DNA of 64,000 nt from Desertivirga xinjiangensis (GTDB lineage: Bacteria > Bacteroidota > Bacteroidia > Sphingobacteriales > Sphingobacteriaceae): the NCBI RefSeq assembly GCF_024436435.1, contig NZ_JAFMZP010000002.1, positions 124,001 through 188,000 of the forward strand, written 5' to 3'. The notes under the pieces are model-generated. The model had not been told where the DNA came from. It ran no database searches and was given only the letters and a program-made list of their open reading frames with translations. This document shows positions 54,527 to 63,979 of this stretch, piece after piece (positions within the stretch are counted from its first letter, which is position 1; each line of letters begins with the position of its first letter). The translations under genes and the position numbers were made by a program.

Positions 54527-55591
54527 ATGAAAAGAAAAATTTTCTTTATTCTCAGTTCTCTCAGTGCGGGAGGTGCCGAAAGGGTCTTTTGGCTATTATC
54601 CCAGGGGTTTGACAAAAAAATGTATGATGTATCCATTGTCCTTCTAAACCCAAATAAAAAATGTTTTTCTAATGAGCTGGAAGGCGTCACTATAATTGAT
54701 CTTGGTACCACAAAAGCTTCGCTTTCTTTTTTTAAACTTCGTAAATTGTTGCGAAGAGAACGTCCCGACACTGTTTTTTCGACTGTGGACCATATTAATA
54801 TCCTGGTTGCACTCGTATCGTTTTTCGTATCTGTTCCAAATCTAATTGCAAGGGCCTCAAATATTCCCTCACAAATTCGAAAATACAGGGGCAGTAAAGC
54901 CAGATTTTATAATTTCTTCACTCGTTTTTGCTATGCTAGATTTGATAAGGTTGTCTGTCAATCAGAGGAAATGGAACAATCTGTGAGAACAGAGTTTCGT
55001 GTCAGGTCCAACAAATTAGTCGTAATTCCAAATCCTGTGATTTTTACTGATATTAAAGGTATAGGAAACCTGAAAGCAACCGCTAAAAAACTTATACTGG
55101 TTGCCCGGCTATCTCCCGAGAAGGGAATAAGTCGTTTATTGCATATTTTACACTCATTGCCTGATCACTATTCCTTAACAATAGTAGGTGATGGGGCATT
55201 AAGATCGGACACCGAAGAAAGGTTGAGAAGTCTGAACTTACAAAATCGTGTTAGATTATTAGGCCAGCAATCCAATGTAGTTGGCCTCATCGCACAACAT
55301 GATCTCTTAGTCTTGAGTTCATTCACAGAGGGCTTTCCAAACGTTGTGCTAGAAGCCTTGTCGGTCGGTATACCAGTTGTTGCATTTAAGGTCGGTGGCA
55401 TATCCCGTATCATCCGTGATGATTTTAATGGGTTTATGCTAGAACAGGACGACGTACAAGGCTTTAAAAATGCCATAGTGGCTGCATGCTCAAAAAAGTG
55501 GGACGCTACAGCTATAAAAAACGATGTGTTTGAACAATGTGCCCTTGACAAAATTACCGACAGGTATGAAAGTCTGATGACCCATAACTAA
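54527..55591 (+). CDS. Family 4 glycosyltransferase
   Basis: The 354-residue GT-B protein starts KIFFILSSLSAGGAERVFWL, the glycine-rich N-terminal motif, with LILVARLSPEKGISRLLHIL, HDLLVLSSFTEGFPNVVLEA and VAFKVGGISRII in the donor-binding half. It resembles GalNAc-alpha-GalNAc transferases (PglH/PglJ-like) in motif style, but specificity is not assigned. Confidence 0.9.
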   Translation: MKRKIFFILSSLSAGGAERVFWLLSQGFDKKMYDVSIVLLNPNKKCFSNELEGVTIIDLGTTKASLSFFKLRKLLRRERPDTVFSTVDHINILVALVSFFVSVPNLIARASNIPSQIRKYRGSKARFYNFFTRFCYARFDKVVCQSEEMEQSVRTEFRVRSNKLVVIPNPVIFTDIKGIGNLKATAKKLILVARLSPEKGISRLLHILHSLPDHYSLTIVGDGALRSDTEERLRSLNLQNRVRLLGQQSNVVGLIAQHDLLVLSSFTEGFPNVVLEALSVGIPVVAFKVGGISRIIRDDFNGFMLEQDDVQGFKNAIVAACSKKWDATAIKNDVFEQCALDKITDRYESLMTHN

Positions 55592-55648
55592 AAATGGGGT
55601 CTACCAGTTCCAGTTCTTTGAACGACTAAATCTAAATAATAATTTCTT

Positions 55649-57535
55649 ATGTGTGGTATATTCGGTTCAACAATTAAATATAATGAGGCGATACTAGCTG
55701 AAAAACTGGATAAAATAAATTTCCGGGGCCCAGATTACTCGGGATCTCTTTATATAGACGATCTTGTATTGGGTCATAACAGGTTAGCAATCATTGATCT
55801 GGATCATCGATCAGATCAGCCATTTTCTTATTTACATCTACATATAGTTTTTAATGGTGAGATCTATAATTACCAGGACATTAAAAGTGACCTTGTTAAG
55901 AAAGGTTACCGGTTTACAACCGCTGCGGACACGGAAGTGATATGTGCTGCGTTTCTTGAGTATGGCAGGGCCTGCGTAAATTATTTCAATGGCATGTTCG
56001 CTTTTGTTATCTATGATTCACAAAAGAAAACGCTCTTCGGAGGGCGCGACAGGCTCGGAAAAAAACCACTTTATTATAGCTTGGCTGGTGGAGAGTTTGA
56101 GTTTGCTAGTCAGCCCTCACAAATTACTCTGGCACGCAATTTTACATTAGATACACAAGCTATTTATGAATATTTAAAGTGGGGTTATATTCCTGAACCC
56201 AGGTCTGTTTGGACTCAGATAAGGAAAGTGCCAGCCGGACACACATTCACTTATTCTTTAACTAACCGGTCTTTTGAAACGGAAAAGTACTGGGATCTTG
56301 ACTATAGCTGGAAAAAGCGTTTTACAGGCGACTACGGGAAGGCAAAACACATATTAAATAATCTCTTGTTTGATGCGGTAAAACTAAGGATGCATGCTGA
56401 CGTGCCGCTTGGAGTTTTTCTGTCGGGTGGAATTGACTCTTCGCTAGTAGCTACAGTGGCTACAAAAATAGTCTCGAACGTCAAAACCTTTTCAATGAAA
56501 TTTAATGAAAAAGGCTTTGATGAAAGTATTCACGCGGCAAAAGTAGCAAATTGTCTTGGAACAGATCATCACACCATTGAGTGTAACTATAGCCAGGCTA
56601 TGGATCTTATCAGGAATTTTTCATTGTACTATGATGAACCATTTGCAGATTCAAGCGCCATTCCAAGTATGTTATTAAGTAAACATACAAAACAGCACGT
56701 AACAGTAGCCCTCAGTGGCGATGGTGGTGACGAGGTCTTTCTGGGTTATGAAAGATATAAATGGATAAGATCCAGAAATTATCTGTTCAGATCTCCGCAA
56801 TTTGTACGTAAATATATATCCAGTTTGATCAGCTTATCACCACTGTACAAACATAAGTTGGTTGCAAAAGCAATAAACATTGAAAATATCCAATCGCTTT
56901 ATGTGAAAATGTTTGGAGGGCTTGATAACAGTTGGATAGATATGCCGAAATGCGGCGCCGATGGTCCTTTTATACATCTCCTCTCAAATTCAAATAAGCC
57001 GTTGATGGAAACAGTCTCTGACTTTGATATTAAAACTTATCTGAACGATGATATAAACACTAAGGTTGACCGGGCTTCTATGGCCTTTTCTCTTGAGGCA
57101 AGGTCTCCTTTAATGGACTACCGTATTATCGAATTTGGAAGAAGCTTGCCTACAAGTTTCAAGTATAAAGGTAACATACAAAAGAGAATATTGAAGGATA
57201 TTCTCTTTGAGCACCTCTCAGCCCGCCTATTCGACAGGCCAAAAGCGGGATTCACCATGCCGTTTGCAGAATGGTTTCGAAACGAGCTGAAAGAATATGT
57301 GTTAGACAATCTTTCTGCGGCCAAGTTAAAACAAATTCCCGGCATAAACATCAGGAGAAGTCAGGAGATCATTAATGAACATATGACGGGGAAATGGAAC
57401 AGGTATCCACAGATCTGGAAGCTTCTGGTCTTGAGCCAATGGCTTAATAACCAGAATAAGACAGAACACTTCCATCGAATCTCTTTGAACGCTGTGGGAT
57501 CCCTAAAGGACAGGTCGCCAGGATCAACAGACTAG
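55649..57535 (+). CDS. Asparagine-synthase-like amidotransferase
   Basis: The 628-residue protein has an N-terminal glutaminase domain starting MCGIFGS (nucleophile Cys2) with FRGPDYSG, HNRLAIIDL and FNGEIYNY. The C-terminal ATP-binding synthetase domain has the PP-loop VFLSGGIDSSLVA (about 256-268) and SGDGGDEVFLGYERY. Paralogues in O-antigen loci amidate uronic acids, for example GalNAcA to its amide. With UDP-GalNAcA synthesis genes in the same operon, that is more likely here than cellular asparagine supply, but both remain possible. Confidence 0.9.
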   Translation: MCGIFGSTIKYNEAILAEKLDKINFRGPDYSGSLYIDDLVLGHNRLAIIDLDHRSDQPFSYLHLHIVFNGEIYNYQDIKSDLVKKGYRFTTAADTEVICAAFLEYGRACVNYFNGMFAFVIYDSQKKTLFGGRDRLGKKPLYYSLAGGEFEFASQPSQITLARNFTLDTQAIYEYLKWGYIPEPRSVWTQIRKVPAGHTFTYSLTNRSFETEKYWDLDYSWKKRFTGDYGKAKHILNNLLFDAVKLRMHADVPLGVFLSGGIDSSLVATVATKIVSNVKTFSMKFNEKGFDESIHAAKVANCLGTDHHTIECNYSQAMDLIRNFSLYYDEPFADSSAIPSMLLSKHTKQHVTVALSGDGGDEVFLGYERYKWIRSRNYLFRSPQFVRKYISSLISLSPLYKHKLVAKAINIENIQSLYVKMFGGLDNSWIDMPKCGADGPFIHLLSNSNKPLMETVSDFDIKTYLNDDINTKVDRASMAFSLEARSPLMDYRIIEFGRSLPTSFKYKGNIQKRILKDILFEHLSARLFDRPKAGFTMPFAEWFRNELKEYVLDNLSAAKLKQIPGINIRRSQEIINEHMTGKWNRYPQIWKLLVLSQWLNNQNKTEHFHRISLNAVGSLKDRSPGSTD

Positions 57536-57557
57536 ACTATATTATTATCCTACCATT

Positions 57558-58655
57558 ATGAGCACAAAAATACTATTTCTAACCCCGGGTATGTGGAAGG
57601 GTGGCGCCGAAACTCAGCTTTTGAAGATAGCCCGGTTTTTAAAGTTTCAAAATAACGACGTTATGATTATTTCTCTGAAACCAATAAACGGGTTTAACAC
57701 AAATTTTGAGGAGGAGGGGCTGCGGGTTGTATTTCTCAAAAACTGGAAAACACATTCAATATCCAATTGCATGTTATTGTATAAGGCCGTGAAAGCATTT
57801 AAACCAGACGTGACTATTGCTTTTATGTTTATAGCCATCATTTTTGCTAGAATACTGAAAATTCGTTTTAAGTTTAATTTAATTTCCAGCATCAGAACTT
57901 CGGTGCTTCCTAAAAAATGGAATATACCATTTAGGCTTACCGCTGTCCTGGACGATAAAGTGGTGTATAATTCTCATGCATCAAAATTAAACTTTGAGAA
58001 CAGGAATCTGGTTCGAAAACTAGGCATCGTTATCAATAATGGAATCTTTTTGCCCGAACTCCAATGCCAGAATAATGTAAATTCTAGCGGAATCTTCGTT
58101 TGGATTTGTATAGCACATTTTAAGTGGAATAAAGATTATCTAACTTTATTCAAAGCGATCGCCCTGTTGAAACAATATAAGTTCAGAGTAGATATTATAG
58201 GAAATTTAAACGATGAAGTTTGGCCGTTTAAAGTTATTAAGGACCTTGGAATTGAAAACCATGTTCGTTTGCTCGGATTTAAGCCCAATGCTTCTGAATA
58301 TCTTAGAAGGGCTGAAGCATTCGTTCTTTCGTCATTCATGGAGGGAATGCCTAACGCTATTTTAGAAGCCATGGCTTATAGAAAACCTGTTGTGGCATCT
58401 GCCATTGATGGCAATATTGAATTATTACAAGGAGCTAATGCCGGACTTCTTTTTGAACCTGCTAACCAGCAGGATTTGGCCGATAAGATGGTGCAGGTTA
58501 TGCATATGAGTGAGGATAACCGTATTGCTTTGGGAAGGAGGGGTCGAAACTATATCGAAAGTAATTTCTCCGAAGCGAAGGTGATGAGCGATTGGTCTGA
58601 CATTATTAGTGATTATTCAAAAAATGGAAAGGCGAGGTTAAACGCCTCTGTTTAG
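57558..58655 (+). CDS. Family 4 glycosyltransferase
   Basis: The 365-residue GT-B protein starts KILFLTPGMWKGGAETQLLK and has IAHFKWNKDYLTLFKAI, LGFKPNASEYLRRAEAFVLS, SFMEGMPNAILEAMAYRKPV and SAIDGNIELL. It lies 22 bp after the amidotransferase gene. The donor is unknown. Confidence 0.9.
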   Translation: MSTKILFLTPGMWKGGAETQLLKIARFLKFQNNDVMIISLKPINGFNTNFEEEGLRVVFLKNWKTHSISNCMLLYKAVKAFKPDVTIAFMFIAIIFARILKIRFKFNLISSIRTSVLPKKWNIPFRLTAVLDDKVVYNSHASKLNFENRNLVRKLGIVINNGIFLPELQCQNNVNSSGIFVWICIAHFKWNKDYLTLFKAIALLKQYKFRVDIIGNLNDEVWPFKVIKDLGIENHVRLLGFKPNASEYLRRAEAFVLSSFMEGMPNAILEAMAYRKPVVASAIDGNIELLQGANAGLLFEPANQQDLADKMVQVMHMSEDNRIALGRRGRNYIESNFSEAKVMSDWSDIISDYSKNGKARLNASV

Positions 58656-58711
58656 AACTTAAATTGTATCTATTAAAAACTGATTAATAATTAACTTATA
58701 ACATCTATCTT

Positions 58712-59827
58712 ATGAAAGTATTAGTAACCGGAAGCGCAGGTTTTATTGGTTTTCATTTAGTAAAGCAATTGTTGGAACGGGGAGATGAAGTTGTGGGCAT
58801 TGACAACATTAATGATTACTATGATGTAAATCTAAAGTATGCCAGATTGCGCGAAACAGGCATACTCAAAAATAAAATAGTTTATGGTCAGACTGTAAGG
58901 AGTGTTGAATACCCAAACTACCAGTTCGTGAAGTTGGATTTAACAGATGCCGAAGCACTGGATGACCTTTTTAAAATGCATAATTTCGACTCGGTTTGTA
59001 ATCTGGCAGCTCAGGCTGGCGTAAGATACAGCCTGGTTAATCCACGGTCGTATATTGAATCAAACATCAATGGTTTCATCAATCTCCTGGAATGTGCCCG
59101 TCATCATCACATTAAACATCTACTTTATGCAAGTTCATCAAGTGTATATGGATTGAACTCAAAAATGCCTTTCTCGGCCAATGATAATGTCGACCATCCG
59201 ATATCATTATACGCTGCTTCCAAAAAAAGCAATGAGCTTATGGCTCATTCCTATAGTCATCTTTTTAATTTACCAACCACTGCCCTCAGATTTTTCACAG
59301 TCTACGGACCGTGGGGCAGGCCTGACATGGCGATGTTTCTGTTTACGAAGGCTATGTTAGATGACAAACCAATAGAAGTATTTAACGGGGGAGACATGAA
59401 GCGTGATTTTACTTATATCGATGATATTATTGATGGAATAGTGAAAGTAATTGATAATCCGGCACAAAGAAATGAAGATTGGAACGCTGCGGCCCCTGAT
59501 CCGTCGTCCTCAAATAGTCCTTATCGTATATACAATATCGGTCGTGGAGAGCCCGTCAGGCTTATGGACTTTATTACGGAAATAGAGAAAAACCTCGGTA
59601 TTATAGCTAAAAAGAAGTTTCTTACGATGCAAGATGGTGACGTATCAAAAACCTGGGCAGATATAAGTGATCTCAAATCGCTTGGTTATCAACCTAAAGT
59701 CTCTGTAAAAGAGGGAATTAAAAGTTTCGTAAAATGGTATAAAGACTTCTACAATTTCGACGAAATCGAGACTAAACTTAGAGAAATCAACATACCAATA
59801 CTTAACGAATTACCAGTGACTCGCTAG
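58712..59827 (+). CDS. UDP-glucuronate 4-epimerase-like SDR protein
   Basis: The 371-residue protein starts MKVLVTGSAGFIGFHLVKQL with GIDNINDYYDVNLKYARLRE, the hallmark of UDP-GlcA 4-epimerases. It continues with NLAAQAGVRYSLVNPRSYIE, SSSSVYG, YAASKKSNE (YxxxK) and FFTVYGPWGRPDMA. It would make UDP-galacturonic acid for the polymer. It is the last gene of the run; no clear terminator follows. Confidence 0.92.
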   Translation: MKVLVTGSAGFIGFHLVKQLLERGDEVVGIDNINDYYDVNLKYARLRETGILKNKIVYGQTVRSVEYPNYQFVKLDLTDAEALDDLFKMHNFDSVCNLAAQAGVRYSLVNPRSYIESNINGFINLLECARHHHIKHLLYASSSSVYGLNSKMPFSANDNVDHPISLYAASKKSNELMAHSYSHLFNLPTTALRFFTVYGPWGRPDMAMFLFTKAMLDDKPIEVFNGGDMKRDFTYIDDIIDGIVKVIDNPAQRNEDWNAAAPDPSSSNSPYRIYNIGRGEPVRLMDFITEIEKNLGIIAKKKFLTMQDGDVSKTWADISDLKSLGYQPKVSVKEGIKSFVKWYKDFYNFDEIETKLREINIPILNELPVTR

Positions 59828-60312
59828 TGTCCTCTACTGAGGAAAACTTGACTGTTTTACCGCTCACTTTTCGGTTTTTATTTAAAATAAAATCGTTCCA
59901 AATTCACAACACTTTTCCAAGAATGAGATTGTGGTGATCAAATGTGACAATCATATAGCGTTTTTGTGACATCTTGATGGCATTTTCCGTATCCAAGAGA
60001 GTTTGAATTGTGCCAAACGTGAGAAATTTTTTTACGCTTTTAGTTTAATGCACTGAAATCTTCAAAAAAATTCTGGAAATAAAAAACTCAATATTAATCG
60101 AAGGGTTTTCTTTTGTAAAGTAGCTTATTTCTTAAAGTGATAATAGATGGCGTCTGTCGAAAGTTTAAAATATATCTTTTTTGTCTAAGCGTAATTTTTT
60201 TTGGAATGAGATACCTGGCTTAATACGCAAATTAATCGTTCTTTCATACTGATTCACCCCGTATCCTATTCGCTGTGAAATGCGTTACAGGGGTGTAAAT
60301 TTTTAAAACAGT
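59828..60312. other. Upstream region of first pectate lyase gene
   Basis: This is a 485-bp AT-rich gap. The last 36 or so bases, GTTACAGGGGTGTAAATTTT followed by TAAAACAGT before the ATG, recur almost unchanged before the second lyase gene (62549-62584), so they are a shared leader. Shorter matches (AAATCGTTCCAAA at 59889-59901; TGTGACAAT at 59943-59951) also recur in the second upstream region. No promoter pair could be fixed. Confidence 0.5.
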
Positions 60313-62031
60313 ATGAAGAGAACATTAAAGCTTAAAAACGGATTAGCAAAAGGTCTGCTATTTTCAACAGTTATCTTATTCAGCCAATGTCAGAAAGAGC
60401 AAAATGACTTGGTTCCGGAGGTAACAGTAAATTCCATTTCGGCAGTAAGTTCGCAAACATTTTCACTAGATGTTGCTGCAGCGTCATCAAAAGGAGGATA
60501 TTCTTATGTGATCTATAAGGATTTTAAAACTCCTGGAGATACTGATGCAAAGAAAACTCAGTCTATCCTCAAGATCTATGAGAATGGTAAAGAGTTGGGC
60601 CCAGCACATTCTTTGCACCGGGACGTAAAAATTTCCGGTAAAGGAAGGTTTAGTCATTGGGGAAATGAACTGTATTTTTCAGCGTCTGATAATACAAACC
60701 CACGTACAAACGGTCGTAAGTACACCTATAGTGTCGGAAGTATAGCAAGTGAACCTACACCTACACCTACACCGACTCCTGCACCTACGCCAAGCCAACC
60801 ACTCTCGCTAAACGTTTCTGATGCGTCGTCAATGGGAGGGTATTCTTATGTAATTTATGAGGATTTTAAAACTCCAGGCGATAGCGAATCAAAGAGAACC
60901 CAGTCTATCCTCAAGATTTATGAGAATGGTAAAGAGTTGGGCCCAGCACACTCTTTGCATAGGGATGTAAAAAACCTGGGTAAGGGAAGGTTTAGTCACT
61001 GGGGAAATGAGCTGTATTTTTCAGCATCTGATAATACAAACCCACATACAAACGGACGTAAGTATACTTATACTATTGGAAGTGCAACTGGTACTCCGAC
61101 ACCTATACCTACACCAACGCCTGTACCGACTCCGACACCAACACCTAGCACTGGTATTATAGGATATGCCAATGTTGATGGGAAAACCACGGGAGGTCAG
61201 GGCGGTCAAACAGTAACAGTAACCAGCCTGTCGGCTCTAAAGAGTGCAGCATCTTCTTCTTCCCCAATGATCATCCAGATATCTGGTACGATCACCGGAA
61301 CAGGAAGCGTAACACTTAAATCAAACAAAACCATTGTTGGACTTAAAGGTGCCGTAATGAATGGAGTAGGATTTAAGATTTTTAATATATCGAATGTAAT
61401 AATTCAAAATTTGAAGATCCAGAATGTAGTGGCTGGGACAGATGATAATGATTGTGTTAATATCAAGAATTCACACCACATCTGGATAGATCATTGTGAA
61501 ATGTCGGCTAGCAAAATGAGCAATTGGGATTATTACGATGGCTTGATAGATATCACAAAAGGATCAGATTATATAACAGTATCCTGGAACAAGCTGCATG
61601 ATACCAACAAGGCGATATTAATCGGCGGCGGAGACGGAACAACTTCGGATCGTGGTCATCTACGTGTAACTCTGTATAAGAACTACTTATATAACATTGC
61701 AGAAAGACAGCCACGAATCAGGTTTGGTAATGTCCATGTATTCAATAACTATATTAAAAATGGAAGTGGATACGGTGTAGCAGTTGCCATGGGAGGAACA
61801 GTTCGTACCGACAACAATTACTTTGAAGGAACCAATGCGCCTCTTAAAACAGATGTAGGTGGCACAGCTGGTTATGTAAGTGGTGCAAGCACAAACATAT
61901 TCAAAAGTTGTGGAGCAAACCGAATCACTTCTTCTGCATCTACCTGGTTGCCTCCATACAGTTATAATTCAGAAGTTATTGCGGCAGCTAACGTACCTTC
62001 AGTAATAATGAATGGTGTAGGTCCAAAATAA
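60313..62031 (+). CDS. Pectate lyase family (PL1) lipoprotein with two N-terminal repeat domains
   Basis: The 572-residue protein has a lipobox cysteine C26 (LFSQC). Two copies of a domain of about 93 residues follow (about 49-142 and 164-255; GYSYVIY, KTQSILKIYENGKELGPAHS, GRFSHWGNELYFSASDNTNP), each with a Pro-Thr linker behind it. The PL1 domain runs from about 280 to the end, with IWIDHCE, DGLIDITKGSDYITVSWNKL and RQPRIRFGNVHVFNNY, the last holding the catalytic-type arginine. It should cleave polygalacturonate-like polymers by beta-elimination at the cell surface. The repeat domain is not one I can name. Confidence 0.88.
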   Translation: MKRTLKLKNGLAKGLLFSTVILFSQCQKEQNDLVPEVTVNSISAVSSQTFSLDVAAASSKGGYSYVIYKDFKTPGDTDAKKTQSILKIYENGKELGPAHSLHRDVKISGKGRFSHWGNELYFSASDNTNPRTNGRKYTYSVGSIASEPTPTPTPTPAPTPSQPLSLNVSDASSMGGYSYVIYEDFKTPGDSESKRTQSILKIYENGKELGPAHSLHRDVKNLGKGRFSHWGNELYFSASDNTNPHTNGRKYTYTIGSATGTPTPIPTPTPVPTPTPTPSTGIIGYANVDGKTTGGQGGQTVTVTSLSALKSAASSSSPMIIQISGTITGTGSVTLKSNKTIVGLKGAVMNGVGFKIFNISNVIIQNLKIQNVVAGTDDNDCVNIKNSHHIWIDHCEMSASKMSNWDYYDGLIDITKGSDYITVSWNKLHDTNKAILIGGGDGTTSDRGHLRVTLYKNYLYNIAERQPRIRFGNVHVFNNYIKNGSGYGVAVAMGGTVRTDNNYFEGTNAPLKTDVGGTAGYVSGASTNIFKSCGANRITSSASTWLPPYSYNSEVIAAANVPSVIMNGVGPK

Positions 62032-62064
62032 AAAAATCGGGCTTTCAACATTCATCAAATATCT

Positions 62065-62106
62065 AACGCATAAATAAGGGCTAGTACTAGCCCTTATTTA
62101 TGCGTT
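62065..62106. terminator. 42-bp perfect palindrome after first lyase gene, terminator-like
   Basis: The arms AACGCATAAATAAGGGCTAGT and ACTAGCCCTTATTTATGCGTT are exact reverse complements with no spacer, 34 bp after the stop codon. The T-tract is short (TTTATAAC), so it may act in either direction. The same AACGCATAA string begins after the second lyase stop at 63981. Confidence 0.75.
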
Positions 62107-62584
62107 TATAACAAGTGTTAAAGGGAGTTAAAATTTGACTAGTTTTCAATCCACTTTAACCCCAAAAAATCGTTCCAAAAAATGCTGGGTTTATGTAGAA
62201 AAAAATAACAATAGATTTAAAGATTTAGAAGATGATGTTCTTATGATAGTTTAATGATCTTCTTGTGACAATAGCTTTTCTGTATAGTGAAATTTTTAAG
62301 AAAATCTGTGAACTTATTTTACGATATCTAAAATACCTTTGATTATGTTACCATAAATCTAAATTAATTTATCGCTCTGCTTACCACACCGGAAGAATTA
62401 TTTTAAGTGAAATTGCTTATTGCAGTTAATCCGGTTGATTTATAGTTTGTGCATTTGTTTGTAAGTTAAATCGCATAAAGCATTGTTAATTTGATTATAT
62501 AAATTTACCGAGCTTTCCAACTGTGTACCCGCGTATCCTTTATTGTAAAAGGGCCGTTACAAGGGTATAAATTTTTAAAACAGT
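62107..62584. other. Upstream region of second pectate lyase gene
   Basis: This gene-free AT-rich stretch of 478 bp parallels 59828-60312: the 3'-most part (GTTACAAGGGTATAAATTTT, then TAAAACAGT) is nearly identical and the rest is diverged. This indicates that the duplication unit included the promoter region. No confident promoter boxes were identified. Confidence 0.45.
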
Positions 62585-63979
62585 ATGAAGAGCAAAGTTA
62601 ATTTTAGAGGTAGGCTACCAATGAGCTTATTATTATCCACTATCTTTTTATTTAGTCAGTGCCAGAAAGAGTCAGACAATGATTTTAATCTAGAGACCTT
62701 ACCTGCTAGCACCATCTCAGCAGTACCGACGTCACCGGCTATTATCGCCATAGACGTTAACAGTGTATCATTAAAAAGCGGAAATTCTTATGTCGTATAC
62801 AAGAATTTCAGCACTCCCGGAGACAACTCTTCGAAACCAACTCAATCTATCCTCAAGATTTATGAGAATGGTAAAGAGTTGGGCCCGGCACACTCGTCGC
62901 ATGCGGATATAAAGAATCTTGGTAAAGGAAGATTCAGTCATTGGGGAAATGAGTTGTATTTTTCAGCTTCTGATAATACAAACCCACGTACAAACGGGCG
63001 TAAATATACTTATACCATTGGAAGTGCAGGAGCAGGTAGTTCCGTGTCAATTCCTACAACACCAACGCCTGCACCGACTCCGACACCAACACCTAGCACT
63101 GGTATTATAGGATATGCCAATGTTGATGGAAAAACCACGGGAGGTCAGGGCGGTCAAACAGTAACGGTAACCAGCCTGTCGGCTCTAAAGAGTGCAGCAT
63201 CTTCTTCTTCCCCAATGATCATCCAAATATCTGGTACGATCACCGGAACAGGAAGCGTAACCCTTAAATCAAACAAAACCATTGTTGGACTTAAAGGTGC
63301 CGTAATGAATGGAGTAGGATTTAAGATTTTTAATATATCGAATGTAATAATTCAAAATTTGAAGATCCAGAATGTAGTGGCTGGGACAGATGATAATGAT
63401 TGTGTTAATATCAAGAATTCACACCACATCTGGATAGATCATTGTGAAATGTCGGCCAGCAAAATGAGCAATTGGGATTATTACGATGGCTTGATAGATA
63501 TCACAAAAGGATCAGATTATATAACAGTATCCTGGAACAAGCTGCATGATACCAACAAGGCGATATTAATCGGCGGCGGAGACGGAACAACTTCGGATCG
63601 TGGTCATTTACGTGTAACGCTGTATAAGAACTACCTATATAACATTGCAGAAAGACAGCCACGAATTAGGTTTGGTAATGTCCATGTATTCAATAACTAT
63701 ATCAAAAATGGAAGTGGATACGGTGTAGCAGTTGCCATGGGAGGAACAGTTCGTACCGACAACAATTACTTTGAAGGAACCAATGCTCCTCTTAAAACAG
63801 ATGTAGGTGGCACAGCTGGTTATGTAAGTGGTGCAAGCACAAACATATTCAAAAGTTGCGGAGCAAACAGGATCACTTCTTCTTCATCTACCTGGTTGCC
63901 TCCATATAGCTATACTTCAGAAGTTATTGCGGCAGCTAACGTACCTTCCGTAGTAATGAACGGCGTAGGTCCAAAATAA
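62585..63979 (+). CDS. Pectate lyase family (PL1) lipoprotein with one N-terminal repeat domain
   Basis: The 464-residue paralogue of the preceding gene has a lipobox C26 (LFSQC), one copy of the unnamed domain (about 54-148), a Pro-Thr linker and the PL1 domain. The catalytic part differs from its neighbour by only three residues near the C-terminus (SSSST, YSYTS, VPSVVM) and the DNA from about 63061 on is nearly identical to 61113 on, whereas the N-terminal halves have clearly diverged. This indicates recent conversion or selection on the catalytic half. The gene is complete within the window. Confidence 0.88.
   Translation: MKSKVNFRGRLPMSLLLSTIFLFSQCQKESDNDFNLETLPASTISAVPTSPAIIAIDVNSVSLKSGNSYVVYKNFSTPGDNSSKPTQSILKIYENGKELGPAHSSHADIKNLGKGRFSHWGNELYFSASDNTNPRTNGRKYTYTIGSAGAGSSVSIPTTPTPAPTPTPTPSTGIIGYANVDGKTTGGQGGQTVTVTSLSALKSAASSSSPMIIQISGTITGTGSVTLKSNKTIVGLKGAVMNGVGFKIFNISNVIIQNLKIQNVVAGTDDNDCVNIKNSHHIWIDHCEMSASKMSNWDYYDGLIDITKGSDYITVSWNKLHDTNKAILIGGGDGTTSDRGHLRVTLYKNYLYNIAERQPRIRFGNVHVFNNYIKNGSGYGVAVAMGGTVRTDNNYFEGTNAPLKTDVGGTAGYVSGASTNIFKSCGANRITSSSSTWLPPYSYTSEVIAAANVPSVVMNGVGPK

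Noticed and set aside
60750-60795. CCTACA/CCGACT repeats in the lyase gene as a phase-variable microsatellite
   Set aside because: Repeat units encode Pro-Thr in frame with many interruptions; gain or loss of units would change linker length, not reading frame.
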